DNA from: Oscillospiraceae bacterium
GTDB lineage: Bacteria > Bacillota > Clostridia > Oscillospirales > SIG627
Length of the DNA stretch: 64,000 bases
Assembly: GCA_015064635.1 (NCBI GenBank)
Contig: SVRV01000006.1
Coordinates: 1 to 64,000 of the forward strand
Direction of reading: 5' to 3'
A program made the translations under genes and the position numbers. Below are positions 16,556 to 25,385 of this stretch, piece by piece. The notes under the pieces were generated by a model. It saw only the letters and a program-made list of their open reading frames with translations, was not told the DNA's origin and did no database searches. Position 1 is the stretch's first letter, and the number at the start of each line of letters is the position of its first letter.

Positions 16556-18904
16556 ATGGAAAATTGCAAAATCTTCTACGTATCTCCAAAAGGAAACGAT
16601 AGCTTCGACGGAAGCTATGAAACACCGTTTTTTACTGTTGAAAAAGCCTACAGGGAAATAGCAAAGACAAAAGAAAATGTGATAATCAATCTCCTTCCCG
16701 GTACTTACCGTCTTACGGAAACTCTTGTTTTTGACTCAAATAACACCGCAAAGGACAAAACTATCACATTTAAGGGAGAAAATGCTACTATTTTCGGTGG
16801 TGAATACGTAACCGACTGGGAGAAGCACGATGACAAGATCTATAAAGCACACCTTGATGTAGAGGACGTAAGAAACCTTTATATCAATACTATTCCCGCG
16901 AAAAGAGCGAGAACGAAATATTCCTACTCTATAAGTGATCTGCTTTATGACGGCGATACTGCCATCGGCATAAAGGTGCTTGAAAAGAATTTTCCAAAGG
17001 GATTTGACAATTATCGTGATATGGAATTTCTTAATCCTTGGGAGTGGGAGTGTCACAGATACAGAATAAAGGATTACAGATACCTTCCTGAGAGTCATGA
17101 GTATGCATTTGAATTTGATTTGACTAACATCGGCTCTTTGAAAAGACTTGGCAAGGAATCAAGAAGCTTTATTTTGGAAAACGATATGTCATTCCTTGAC
17201 GAGGAAGGAGAATTTTACTATAACAAAGCTGAAAAAACGATCTACTATTATCCGTATGAAGATGAGGATATTACCAAGGTAGAAGCCACTGTCGGCAAAA
17301 AGGAAATGTTCGTTCATATACTCGGTGACAACGACGAAAACAGAGCTTGTAATGTCACCTTTGAGGGCATTAAATTTGCAGGCGGTGCTTGTAATATAAT
17401 TTCTGTTACGGGATACGGTTGCTATCAGTCGGATGCTATTACACTCGATTATAAATACCGTTCTCCCGAAACCTTTACAGACGGCTTTTTCGGTGTCAAC
17501 ACATCCCAGTTCAGACTCAATTTTGCTGACAATATTACCTTTAAAAATTGTGAATTTTACAATATGGGCTCGGCTATCATCGGCATGAATGATAGTGTAT
17601 CCAATGTGCTTATTGAAGGAAATATTTTCAGAGATTCCTCTGCTACGGGTATTCGTATAGGAAGCCCCTTGCATTATCATGAAAAGGAAGGAATAGATGT
17701 TTGTAAAAATATTACTGTTCAGAATAATGTTTTCGCAAGACTTCCCGGTGAGCTCTACAACAACTGTGCAATAAGCGTCTACTATGAAAAGGATATAAAG
17801 ATACTCCACAATTACATAAGAGATGTTCCCTATACCGCAATTACTCTCGGTTGGGGTTGGGAGGGTGCTGTTGCATATGATTGCAGAAACATGGAGGTCG
17901 CACACAATCGTATAGTTAATGCCATGGGTGTACTTCGTGATGGCGGAGGAATTTATACCCTTGGGGAAATCAAAAACTGTCATGTTCATGATAATGTTAT
18001 TGATGGTGTAAACAGATGCGGAAACGGATTTTCTCTTTACAACGATGCGGGATCTGCTCAGATAAGTACATATAATAATGTGGTTCTCCGTGGCGTTGTA
18101 TCAATGTATGTTCAGTTGACATTCTACAAGACCAACAATCTTAACATTTACAACAACTTTGCCTCCAACCCGAAAACCATTATCCCAAGCGACAACGAAA
18201 CTGTAAAATGGGAGCCGTTTATTCCTGTGGATGAAAATAATCTTACAGGTCAGGCAGCCGAGATTTATGAAAAATCTGGAGTGGAAAAGGAATATAAGCA
18301 TCTCGAAAAATGCACCGAATTCCCCGAAGGGCATTTTATGAGAACAAAGTATACTTGGAAAAACGATTTTGAAAGCGACAGTGACAAGCTCATAGGAAAG
18401 CTCAAAGGTGAAATCGAAGCTGAGGACTTTATGCAGGGCGGGGAAGGAATCGCTTTCCACAAGACCTTTAAGCCTCAAAGGAACAACAACCCCTATCGCT
18501 CCGAGGAGGTCAACCTCACCTACTGTTACAATTCATTAAGCTATGCTGTTCATATGGTCGACGTAGGAGAATGGCTTTGCTATGAGCTTGATATTCCTGA
18601 AACCGACGAGTATTACATAGACTTTTATGTTGTATACGCTTCTATGGGAAAACCACTTATGAAGGTTTATCTTGATGGTGAATTACTCACAGATAATACA
18701 CCTGTCACGGTTGAGCTTCCCAATAAATGCGCAATGGCGCCCTCGGGACCATTTAAGATGACCAAGGGCAAGCATATACTTAAGCTTGAGTATGTAACGC
18801 CTATGTACTTTGATAAGTTCAGAGTTTACACAGGTAAGGAAGCGCCCGTTCCCGAAGAGCTTTACTATATATCAGACGAAAACTATAAGGACGGAAACTA
18901 TTAA
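16556..18904 (+). CDS. Right-handed beta-helix protein with C-terminal CBM6-like domain
   Basis: A 782-residue protein. It opens with KIFYVSPKGNDSFDGS, the usual start of parallel beta-helix proteins of the pectate-lyase fold, and continues with repeated NI-FKNCEF / VLIEGNIF / ITVQNNVF / HNYIRD coils to about residue 540. From about 620 to 770 there is a beta-sandwich (GEIEAEDFMQGG ... YDKFRVYTG type ending) resembling a CBM6/CBM35 module. Polysaccharide lyases and GH-type epimerases share this build, but no signal peptide is present, so it acts in the cytoplasm. GAGAGGTG at 16541 selects the ATG at 16556. It is transcribed alone and converges on the minus-strand operon. Confidence 0.78.
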   Translation: MENCKIFYVSPKGNDSFDGSYETPFFTVEKAYREIAKTKENVIINLLPGTYRLTETLVFDSNNTAKDKTITFKGENATIFGGEYVTDWEKHDDKIYKAHLDVEDVRNLYINTIPAKRARTKYSYSISDLLYDGDTAIGIKVLEKNFPKGFDNYRDMEFLNPWEWECHRYRIKDYRYLPESHEYAFEFDLTNIGSLKRLGKESRSFILENDMSFLDEEGEFYYNKAEKTIYYYPYEDEDITKVEATVGKKEMFVHILGDNDENRACNVTFEGIKFAGGACNIISVTGYGCYQSDAITLDYKYRSPETFTDGFFGVNTSQFRLNFADNITFKNCEFYNMGSAIIGMNDSVSNVLIEGNIFRDSSATGIRIGSPLHYHEKEGIDVCKNITVQNNVFARLPGELYNNCAISVYYEKDIKILHNYIRDVPYTAITLGWGWEGAVAYDCRNMEVAHNRIVNAMGVLRDGGGIYTLGEIKNCHVHDNVIDGVNRCGNGFSLYNDAGSAQISTYNNVVLRGVVSMYVQLTFYKTNNLNIYNNFASNPKTIIPSDNETVKWEPFIPVDENNLTGQAAEIYEKSGVEKEYKHLEKCTEFPEGHFMRTKYTWKNDFESDSDKLIGKLKGEIEAEDFMQGGEGIAFHKTFKPQRNNNPYRSEEVNLTYCYNSLSYAVHMVDVGEWLCYELDIPETDEYYIDFYVVYASMGKPLMKVYLDGELLTDNTPVTVELPNKCAMAPSGPFKMTKGKHILKLEYVTPMYFDKFRVYTGKEAPVPEELYYISDENYKDGNY

Positions 18905-18908
18905 AACA

Positions 18909-18946
18909 AAAATATTCCCTTGATGCATGCATCAAGGGAATATTTT
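18909..18946. terminator. Bidirectional terminator (38-bp palindrome)
   Basis: Near-perfect palindrome centred between 18927 and 18928, with A and T runs at the ends, so it works in both directions for the convergent genes. It overlaps the stop codon of the minus-strand TIM-barrel gene at 18945-18947. Confidence 0.8.
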
Positions 18947-19859
18947 ATTTGCTTTTTGCCGTGTTTATCATCGAAACACCCATTGTGTAAAGGAGCTTCA
19001 TTGCATCCTGCATAACCGTTTTGTCAAAATACGGCTTCAAAAAGTTGTAATAATAATTGTCTGCTTCAAAATTGAAAGCACCTTCATAGCCTATTTCACC
19101 AAGTGCTTTGAGAAAAGCTTTCCAGTCAATTATTCCGTATCCGGGGGAGAGATGGTCATCGAAGGTTCCATAGCTGTCATGAATATGGAGGGTTGCAACA
19201 CGCTTTCCGAGAGCTTTTAACACCTTGGTTGGGTCATTACCCGAAATAAGTGCATGACCTGTGTCAAGGCATGCGGCGAAACACTCACCGTGTGTGGCGT
19301 TGAGGACATCAATAACCTCTGCAAGACTTTCCCCGTCCGAGCAGATGTTAGGAGTTTTTGCACTCTCAACCTCTCCTACATAGAGGTTTTCTATGCATAT
19401 TTTAACACCTGTTTCCTTGAGGGATGGAACAAGCTTTGAAAAGAAACGGACATTGGCGTCTACGCCTTTTTCATGGTTTTGACCGTTGTTAAAGTCAGGG
19501 TGTGTGACAGGGTGTGCCACAATATAGGGCGACTCAAGGAGCGCAGTTGCATAAATCGCTCTTTTACACTGACCCAGCACCATTTCATAACCTTCTTTGT
19601 CGAATTGAAAAGGGCGTCGGTAAGGGGCATGAGTTTGTACGATTTTAAAACCGTATGCTCCTGCAAGCTCACGCTTTTTTGTGAAAAATTCTTTGAACTC
19701 CTTGGAATTAACATCGGCGAAAAAGCCTTCATTCCACGGAATTGCCTTCTCGGAAAGCAAAAAATCAATACCCTTAAATCCCGCTCCGGCAATTATTCTA
19801 TAGCTTTCAGCTTCACCAAACGCTCTGTCGGTAACGCCGGTTTGCGTTGATAATAACAT
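18945..19859 (-). CDS. Sugar phosphate isomerase/epimerase-like TIM-barrel protein
   Basis: A 304-residue xylose-isomerase-like TIM-barrel (AP endonuclease 2 family). The phrases QTHAPYR, AHPVTHPDF, CIENLYVG, LDTGHALISG, LHIHDSYG and FNFEADNYY place Glu/Asp/His residues at the ends of the strands where the divalent metal sits. Members epimerise or isomerise keto-sugars or inosose-type compounds. AAGGAG at good distance picks the ATG at 19859, not the upstream one at 19904. It is the last of four genes read from 22785 downwards and probably handles a sugar released by the rhamnosidase-like enzyme. Confidence 0.85.
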   Translation of the reverse strand: MLLSTQTGVTDRAFGEAESYRIIAGAGFKGIDFLLSEKAIPWNEGFFADVNSKEFKEFFTKKRELAGAYGFKIVQTHAPYRRPFQFDKEGYEMVLGQCKRAIYATALLESPYIVAHPVTHPDFNNGQNHEKGVDANVRFFSKLVPSLKETGVKICIENLYVGEVESAKTPNICSDGESLAEVIDVLNATHGECFAACLDTGHALISGNDPTKVLKALGKRVATLHIHDSYGTFDDHLSPGYGIIDWKAFLKALGEIGYEGAFNFEADNYYYNFLKPYFDKTVMQDAMKLLYTMGVSMINTAKSK

Positions 19860-19869
19860 TTTTATCTCC

Positions 19870-20157
19870 TTATTGAGGATATTCCTCGCCGAGCTTTGTG
19901 TCAATGATATATTTTGCCTTTATCGCCCTGAGTGTGTCCATGTGAGGCTGGGTGAGATGCACCTGCTGATGTTCACGTGATTCCCAGATTTCTACAAGAA
20001 GTATCTCGTTAGGGTGATTTTCGGAGTAGTAGAAGTCATACTTGATGCAACCGTCTTCTGCACGTATTGCCTCGCTTACGCCTGCGGCATTGAGCTCCTC
20101 TACAAATTTTTCTCTGCAGCCTTCCTTTGCTGTCTGAACAACATAATAGTAATACAT
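19870..20157 (-). CDS. Antibiotic biosynthesis monooxygenase (ABM) domain protein
   Basis: A 95-residue single-domain protein of the dimeric alpha/beta-barrel ABM fold: YYYYVVQTAKEGCREKF, then EDGCIKYDFYYSENHPN, then EIWESREHQQVHLTQPH, which is the typical order for YgiN-like quinol monooxygenases. In sugar operons small proteins of this type are also compared with L-rhamnose mutarotase (RhaM, a related ferredoxin-like fold); that possibility fits the rhamnosidase-like gene of the same operon but the ABM match is better. AAGGAG precedes the ATG. Gaps of 4 and 10 bases to its neighbours. Confidence 0.82.
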   Translation of the reverse strand: MYYYYVVQTAKEGCREKFVEELNAAGVSEAIRAEDGCIKYDFYYSENHPNEILLVEIWESREHQQVHLTQPHMDTLRAIKAKYIIDTKLGEEYPQ

Positions 20158-20161
20158 TTTT

Positions 20162-20893
20162 TCATTCTCCTTTATACATTGTACTTGTTTGTTTATGTTT
20201 TATTTCATCCACACCGTCAAAAATGCATTCAAACAAGCTCTGTGCGAAAAGCTCATGCATTTCTTTAGTTGGGTGATTTATTTTGTTAGCCAAAAGCTCG
20301 GTGATGTCTTGTGATTTGCTCAATTCCTTCCACATAGCGTAACAGTCACAGACCTTGACTCCAATGCTTTTGGCAAGCTCTACAGCGGCGGTCATATATC
20401 TGTCCATCCGTCCGTTGTTTTGCATATCGGCAGTTTTGTGTGCATATTCGTAATATTTATCCTCGGTTTCGGGAGAAACGGAGGTGTTGAGCATATTGGG
20501 AGTCATAAATATTGCATCTACCTTGCTTTCGATACATCTGTCAAATATCTTTTTCAATGAGTTAAGATATATTTCAAGTTCCATATTTACGTCGTTTAGG
20601 CCGAAGCATATTATAACAAGATCGGGATTGTGAGAGAACACGTCTCTTTCCATTCGGGGCAGAGAAGCGTAAGCTGACAAGCCTCCGATGGATGCGTTTA
20701 TAATGTTCACGGGCACATAGTTTCTTACGGCATTGATCTTTTTTCTAAGTCTGTTGTGATATACTGCTTCATAGTCAATCTCGTCTGCGTTGAATGAGCC
20801 GTGAGATACGCTGTCACCGAATATAACGATGTTTATCGGACCGTTTTCCATTAAGCCATTTATGTCCATCTGCAATTTTTCCGTTATCTTCAC
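20162..20893 (-). CDS. SGNH/GDSL hydrolase
   Basis: A 243-residue esterase: block I NIVIFGDSVSHG, block III CFGLNDVNME, block V NHPTKEMHELF. No signal peptide, so it is cytoplasmic. The GTG start at 20893 overlaps the stop of the rhamnosidase-like gene (GTGA) and follows GGAGG with seven-base spacing. It probably removes acyl groups from a sugar handled by the same operon; the acyl group and sugar are unknown. Sequence is distant from the SGNH gene at 13578. Confidence 0.86.
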   Translation of the reverse strand: MKITEKLQMDINGLMENGPINIVIFGDSVSHGSFNADEIDYEAVYHNRLRKKINAVRNYVPVNIINASIGGLSAYASLPRMERDVFSHNPDLVIICFGLNDVNMELEIYLNSLKKIFDRCIESKVDAIFMTPNMLNTSVSPETEDKYYEYAHKTADMQNNGRMDRYMTAAVELAKSIGVKVCDCYAMWKELSKSQDITELLANKINHPTKEMHELFAQSLFECIFDGVDEIKHKQTSTMYKGE

Positions 20894-22785
20894 TTGTCAT
20901 CCTCCGCAAATTTGTAATAGTAGTAAACAGGCATTGCCGACCAGCCGTGACAAAGTGAGCCCGCATTTGCGAAGTCGCTTTCGCCTTCCTCTGTCTCCCA
21001 AACCGTACCTGTTCCGCCGTCGAGCATGGGAACATAAATGCGCTCAATGTCTGAAAGTATCCATTCCTTGTATTCGTTTGATACCTTCAGAAGTGCATCG
21101 TATTTGAAACAGTTCATGCTGAGGGAGATATGTGTGAAATCTCCGTTTACAAGCCTGTTTGCAAGTCTCATGGCATCCTCTCCCGTAACGATATCCGAAA
21201 GTATGGCAAGTGAAACACCAAGCTCACTTGCATCATCCTTGATTTGTCTGTTCCAAACGGTTTCCCCGTCAAAGAAAACTTTTCTTGCATTTTCTCTTAC
21301 CTCTTTTGCGAGGGTTGCATATTTTTCGGTATTTCCATACTTTGCAAGTCTTTCAAGTGATAGAATAAAGAGCGAATTAAGAACAATGTCGCCTTCTAAA
21401 TTACCAACCTCTTTGCCATGTCCTCTCTCTTCGAAAAATTCTCTGTCTTCAAGCCCGGGAACCCATTCGTAGAAGTTCCAATATTTTTTGTTAGGACAGA
21501 GAATACCGTCCTTTATGTCAGGGAAAAAGCTTTCAAGGATACTGCAAAGCTTCGGATATATTTCTTCAATAAGTGCTGTGTCACCGCTGTATTCGGCATA
21601 CTCAATGCACTCTGTTATATAGTGCATTGAGAAAGAGGGGATAGCGGTCATATTAGACGAAGGCGGACAAATGCTTAAGAATCCGTCGGGATGACGGTCA
21701 TGAGCCATGAGAGTGAGACAAGCTCTCGGAAATTCATATTCTCCAAATGCATAATATCCGCAAAGCATCTGATTGCGGCTGTCCATTGCATAAAGGGCTT
21801 GCTCTCGCCAAGGGCAGTCCTCATAATGCTCATGCATACAAAGTCTCAGCGTTCTGATGCATGTATCGAATATCCTCTTTTGAATCCCGTTCATTTTCGG
21901 CTCGGGCTTTTGTGTCAGAGGATACATGGCAGGGATGATTCCCACTTCAATGTCTGTGACATCTCCATTTATCTCAATATATCTGCAAGCAATTCTGCGG
22001 AAATAGTTTGTAAAATCATTATTTCCCTCTTTGGTAATGTATTCAAGAGAGAAGTCTCTTGGTCCGATTATACGTCGTACTCTTCCGTCTACGATATGCT
22101 CACCCCAGGATACAAGAACGTCTGCTTTTCCTTTTGATTTGCATTTGAGATGAATAAATCCAACCTCTTCTCGTCCCAAGTCAAAAAGGCGTGTACCGTC
22201 ATCCAATATCTTTATTTCTTTTCCGACAGCCTCGTTTTCAAGCACCAGCTTCTTTATCGGACGTTCTCTGAAAGAGGTGTCGAGAGGAATTTCTACACTT
22301 TTACCGAAGGGGGCATTTGGGTCTCCGTTTGCATCATACTTGAAGCTGAAGCCTATCTGAGGAGTCATCCACTTGTTTTGATGCTGAACATACATAGGAG
22401 ACAGTCTTGAGAGCGTGTCACTGCTTGAGAGCACAACACATTCTTTGTCTTTAAAGAAGGCGAATTTCACCCCCGCTTTTCCTATGTAATATGTTTGAAG
22501 CTCTGCAATTCCGTAGTACCATACACGGATGAGAACTTCATTTTTTTCTTTTGTGAAATACTTTGATAAATTCAGCTTGTCATATACCTTGTCGTAAGGG
22601 TAATCGGCGTACTGACCGAAGGCGGCAAGGGTGCCGTTGACATACAGTTCATAATTACTGTCGGCACAAATAAAAGCCGTTATTTCGCCACTGGGTACTT
22701 CACAGTAAAACTCGGCGTATTCATCGCTTTTCGGTGCATTGTTTTGCCATATCCATTTGGCGTTGTCTATGTAAAAGTTTTCCAT
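20890..22785 (-). CDS. GH78-like (alpha-L-rhamnosidase superfamily) protein
   Basis: A 631-residue protein with a beta-sandwich front (DSNYELYVNGTLAAFG resembles the GH78 carbohydrate-binding start), a middle sandwich and an (alpha/alpha)6 barrel containing HYEDCPWREQALYAMDSRNQ near residue 327. That is the variant form of the GH78 DCPQRDERLGW motif. It is shorter than the 749-residue enzyme at 8655 because both the N-terminal part and the C-terminal sandwich are reduced. It is likely a glycosidase on a related sugar, but rhamnose specificity is unproved. First gene of the four-gene minus-strand operon; AGGAGGA precedes the ATG. Confidence 0.8.
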   Translation of the reverse strand: MENFYIDNAKWIWQNNAPKSDEYAEFYCEVPSGEITAFICADSNYELYVNGTLAAFGQYADYPYDKVYDKLNLSKYFTKEKNEVLIRVWYYGIAELQTYYIGKAGVKFAFFKDKECVVLSSSDTLSRLSPMYVQHQNKWMTPQIGFSFKYDANGDPNAPFGKSVEIPLDTSFRERPIKKLVLENEAVGKEIKILDDGTRLFDLGREEVGFIHLKCKSKGKADVLVSWGEHIVDGRVRRIIGPRDFSLEYITKEGNNDFTNYFRRIACRYIEINGDVTDIEVGIIPAMYPLTQKPEPKMNGIQKRIFDTCIRTLRLCMHEHYEDCPWREQALYAMDSRNQMLCGYYAFGEYEFPRACLTLMAHDRHPDGFLSICPPSSNMTAIPSFSMHYITECIEYAEYSGDTALIEEIYPKLCSILESFFPDIKDGILCPNKKYWNFYEWVPGLEDREFFEERGHGKEVGNLEGDIVLNSLFILSLERLAKYGNTEKYATLAKEVRENARKVFFDGETVWNRQIKDDASELGVSLAILSDIVTGEDAMRLANRLVNGDFTHISLSMNCFKYDALLKVSNEYKEWILSDIERIYVPMLDGGTGTVWETEEGESDFANAGSLCHGWSAMPVYYYYKFAEDDK

Positions 22786-22813
22786 GATAATCCTCCTGAG
22801 AGTTTATATCGTA

Positions 22814-22842
22814 ATTCTAACATATTACTTTTCAAAAATCAA
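22814..22842 (-). promoter_or_regulatory. Promoter of the rhamnosidase-like operon
   Basis: Minus strand: TTGATT (22842-22837), 17-base spacer, TAGAAT (22819-22814). Confidence 0.5.
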
Positions 22843-22896
22843 TATTCAATCACAAATATACTGAAACATCATAAATAAAATTACCTCCATTTTCTA

Positions 22897-22925
22897 TTGA
22901 CAAATAGTATTTGTTGACTTATAAT
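22897..22925 (+). promoter_or_regulatory. Consensus promoter of the serine hydrolase gene
   Basis: TTGACA (22897-22902), 17-base spacer, TATAAT (22920-22925): a perfect vegetative promoter, with a palindromic operator directly attached to the -10. Confidence 0.8.
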
Positions 22926-22938
22926 GTAAACGATTACA
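22925..22938. promoter_or_regulatory. cre/LacI-type operator
   Basis: TGTAAACGATTACA is a near-palindrome that fits the catabolite-responsive element consensus and LacI-family sites. It begins at the last base of the -10 and covers the transcription start, a repression position. The same pattern recurs at 24591-24604 before nagB. Confidence 0.65.
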
Positions 22939-22954
22939 AACGGAGGTAATTTTT

Positions 22955-24442
22955 ATGAAGGATATTCTTGAATTTGCAACACCCGAGGAAGTGGGAATTC
23001 CATCCTCGGCTATTTCGGACTTTATTGATGATATACAGGGAAGAGCTTTGATGACTCACAGCTTCATTATTATGAGACACGGAAAGGTATGTGCGGAAGC
23101 TTACTGTCCTCCCTTCAAACAGGATGAATTCCACAGAATGTATTCTACAAGTAAGACCTTTGCGTCAATGGCGCTTGGAATTCTTGTGGGAGAGGGAAGA
23201 GTAAAGCTTGATGACACCCTTGCCTATCATTTCCCCGAATATTGCTCTGATAAAACACATGAGTGGATCAAAAACATCACAGTCAGAGAGGCCCTTATGA
23301 TGTCTACAGCTAACGCTGCCAGACACTACAATATGAGATCCCCTAACTTTGTTTCTCATATGTTTGACCTTGAGCCTGAGAAACTCTCGGGAGTTATGTT
23401 CGACTATAGCACTAATGCTACCAATATTATTACCGCAATAGTTGAAAAGCTCACAGGTATGCCTCTCCTTGAGTTCTTAAAAGAAAAGGCGCTCCTTGAA
23501 ATAGGCTTCTCCCCCGACTCTAAGGTTGTCGAGATGCCCCAGGGCGGTTCATGGTGCGGCTCGGGTGTGCTTTGCTCAACACGTGACCTTGCACGATTTG
23601 CAATGCTCGTTTACAATGACGGTTTTGCAAACGGTAAACAGCTTTTGCCACGTGACTATGTAATTGAGGCAAAATCGAAGCAGATAGACAACAATAACAG
23701 CGGTAATCTTGACCTGGCACACGGATGGGGATACGGATATCAGATATGGAGAATATTCGAAAACGGCTATGCCTTCCTCGGAATGGGCGGTCAGTACGCT
23801 ATTTGCTTCCCCGATTATGACCTTATTGCCTGCTTTACAGGTGACATCCAAGGCTCGTTTACAGCATATGCCCAGATAGAGCCATTCTGGTACAATGTAA
23901 TGAAGAGGATAAAGAAGTTTGACAAGACAGATTCACTTCCTGCAAATCCCGAGGCAAAGGCTGTCCTTGATGAGAAGATCAAGAATTTCAAAGCACCCTT
24001 GCCCTTCTTTGGAGAAAAGACTTCTGCGTTTGCGAAAGAAATCGACGGCGTAGTATACAACACTCCCGAAAATCCCATGGGCATTAAGTCCTTCAAGCTT
24101 ACCTTTGACAATGACGGTGGTGTGCTTCACCTTGATACAGATAGGGGACTTAAATGTATTAAATTCGGCATGAATGAATATATTATTTCCGAATGGCCTG
24201 AAAAGCATTACTCGGGAATGAGGATCGGCGTACCCATGGGACGGGGATATCGTTCAATGAGTGCAGGTGCATGGACTATGGAAAAGAAGATAGGTATTCG
24301 TTCATATCTCATTGACGATTACTTCGGCAACCTTTATACCACGATTGCATTTAAGGAGGATAAAGCTACTATCCGTATGGTAAAGGTAGCAGAGGATTTC
24401 CTCAACGAATACGAGGGTATGACAACCGGCACAAGAGAATAA
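22955..24442 (+). CDS. Serine hydrolase, beta-lactamase class C fold
   Basis: A 495-residue protein. The first 350 residues are a class C beta-lactamase/esterase domain with S64-T-S-K67, a Tyr motif YSTN near residue 147 and HGWGYGYQIW near 255. The last 140 residues form a beta-rich tail (GVLHLDTDRGLKCIKF...) as seen in some 6-aminohexanoate-dimer-hydrolase-like esterases. No signal peptide. CGGAGG precedes the ATG. It is a single-gene unit with a perfect promoter, a cre/LacI-type operator and a terminator. The shared operator ties it to the N-acetylglucosamine genes, perhaps for deacylating an imported glycan piece; substrate unknown. Confidence 0.87.
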   Translation: MKDILEFATPEEVGIPSSAISDFIDDIQGRALMTHSFIIMRHGKVCAEAYCPPFKQDEFHRMYSTSKTFASMALGILVGEGRVKLDDTLAYHFPEYCSDKTHEWIKNITVREALMMSTANAARHYNMRSPNFVSHMFDLEPEKLSGVMFDYSTNATNIITAIVEKLTGMPLLEFLKEKALLEIGFSPDSKVVEMPQGGSWCGSGVLCSTRDLARFAMLVYNDGFANGKQLLPRDYVIEAKSKQIDNNNSGNLDLAHGWGYGYQIWRIFENGYAFLGMGGQYAICFPDYDLIACFTGDIQGSFTAYAQIEPFWYNVMKRIKKFDKTDSLPANPEAKAVLDEKIKNFKAPLPFFGEKTSAFAKEIDGVVYNTPENPMGIKSFKLTFDNDGGVLHLDTDRGLKCIKFGMNEYIISEWPEKHYSGMRIGVPMGRGYRSMSAGAWTMEKKIGIRSYLIDDYFGNLYTTIAFKEDKATIRMVKVAEDFLNEYEGMTTGTRE

Positions 24443-24447
24443 AATAC

Positions 24448-24487
24448 AAGGCATCTGCGTGGGTGATAGCTTGGCAGATGCCTTTTT
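24448..24487 (+). terminator. Terminator after the serine hydrolase gene
   Basis: Perfect 11-bp stem (24448-24458 with 24474-24484), 15-base loop, T run. Confidence 0.75.
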
Positions 24488-24545
24488 GTAAGTCTTACAA
24501 AATCAGCAGTTATAAAATGTAAGATTTACAGTTTTGCTCAAAGTA

Positions 24546-24574
24546 TTGACTTTTGTTTGTTTTATGTTTATAAT
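24546..24574 (+). promoter_or_regulatory. Promoter of the nagB-nagA operon
   Basis: TTGACT (24546-24551), 17-base spacer, TATAAT (24569-24574). Confidence 0.75.
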
Positions 24575-24590
24575 AAATACTGTTATAAAT

Positions 24591-24604
24591 TGTAACCGCT
24601 TACA
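24591..24604. promoter_or_regulatory. cre/LacI-type operator
   Basis: TGTAACCGCTTACA is a palindrome matching the cre consensus, 17 bases downstream of the -10. It shares ten of its twelve non-central positions and the CG core with the site at 22925. Confidence 0.65.
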
Positions 24605-24632
24605 AAAATATTTACATAACGGAGGAATTATC

Positions 24633-25385
24633 ATGAAAATTTATTACAGCGAAACAGCAGAACAGCTTGGCGCAAAGGCAGCAGCCCTAATTGCCAAGTA
24701 TCTCAACGAGGCTATTGCAGAAAAGGGAAGCGCAAGACTTATCCTTTCCACAGGTGCATCACAGTTTACCACTCTTTCAGCACTCGTAAACCTTGACGTT
24801 GATTGGACAAAGGTTGAAATGTTCCACCTTGACGAGTATATCGGCATCGACGAAAGCCACCCCGCAAGCTTTGTAAAGTACCTTAAGGAAAGATTTGTTT
24901 CAAAGATAAACCTTAAGGCAGCTCATTTTGTTAACGTTGCAGAGGGCGTTGATAATATTATAGCAAAGCTTACAAAGGAGCTTAACGAAGCAGTGGTTGA
25001 TGTAGGTGTAATCGGTATCGGTGAAAATGGACACATTGCTTTCAATGACCCGCCCGCAGATTTTGACACAGAGGAAGCATACAAGGTAGTAAACCTTGAT
25101 GCAAAATGCCGCAACCAGCAGCTTGGTGAGGGCTGGTTCCCCACTATTGATGATGTTCCGAAGCAGGCTATCTCTATGACAGTTAAGCAGATACTTAAGT
25201 GCCGTCATATCGTTTCTGCTGTTCCTTACGCGGTTAAGGCTCAGGCTATCCACGATACACTCACCCAAGAGGTTAACAACATGGTTCCCGCAACAGCCTT
25301 CAAGACACATGACGATGTAAATCTCTTCATTGATAAGGATTCTGCATCCATGGTTAATGTGGATAAGTTTGGAGCTATAAAATAA
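24633..25385 (+). CDS. nagB: Glucosamine-6-phosphate deaminase
   Basis: A 250-residue enzyme that converts glucosamine 6-phosphate to fructose 6-phosphate and ammonia. The active-site phrases are all present: STGASQFTTL for phosphate binding, FHLDEYIG with the catalytic Asp, and GIGENGHIAFNDPP with the ring-opening His. Length fits the non-allosteric bacterial form. The frame opens upstream, but GGAGG at 24621 and the position of the operator select the ATG at 24633. It is the first gene of nagB-nagA-Gfo/Idh/MocA; its stop and the nagA start share one base (TAATG). Confidence 0.95.
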   Translation: MKIYYSETAEQLGAKAAALIAKYLNEAIAEKGSARLILSTGASQFTTLSALVNLDVDWTKVEMFHLDEYIGIDESHPASFVKYLKERFVSKINLKAAHFVNVAEGVDNIIAKLTKELNEAVVDVGVIGIGENGHIAFNDPPADFDTEEAYKVVNLDAKCRNQQLGEGWFPTIDDVPKQAISMTVKQILKCRHIVSAVPYAVKAQAIHDTLTQEVNNMVPATAFKTHDDVNLFIDKDSASMVNVDKFGAIK

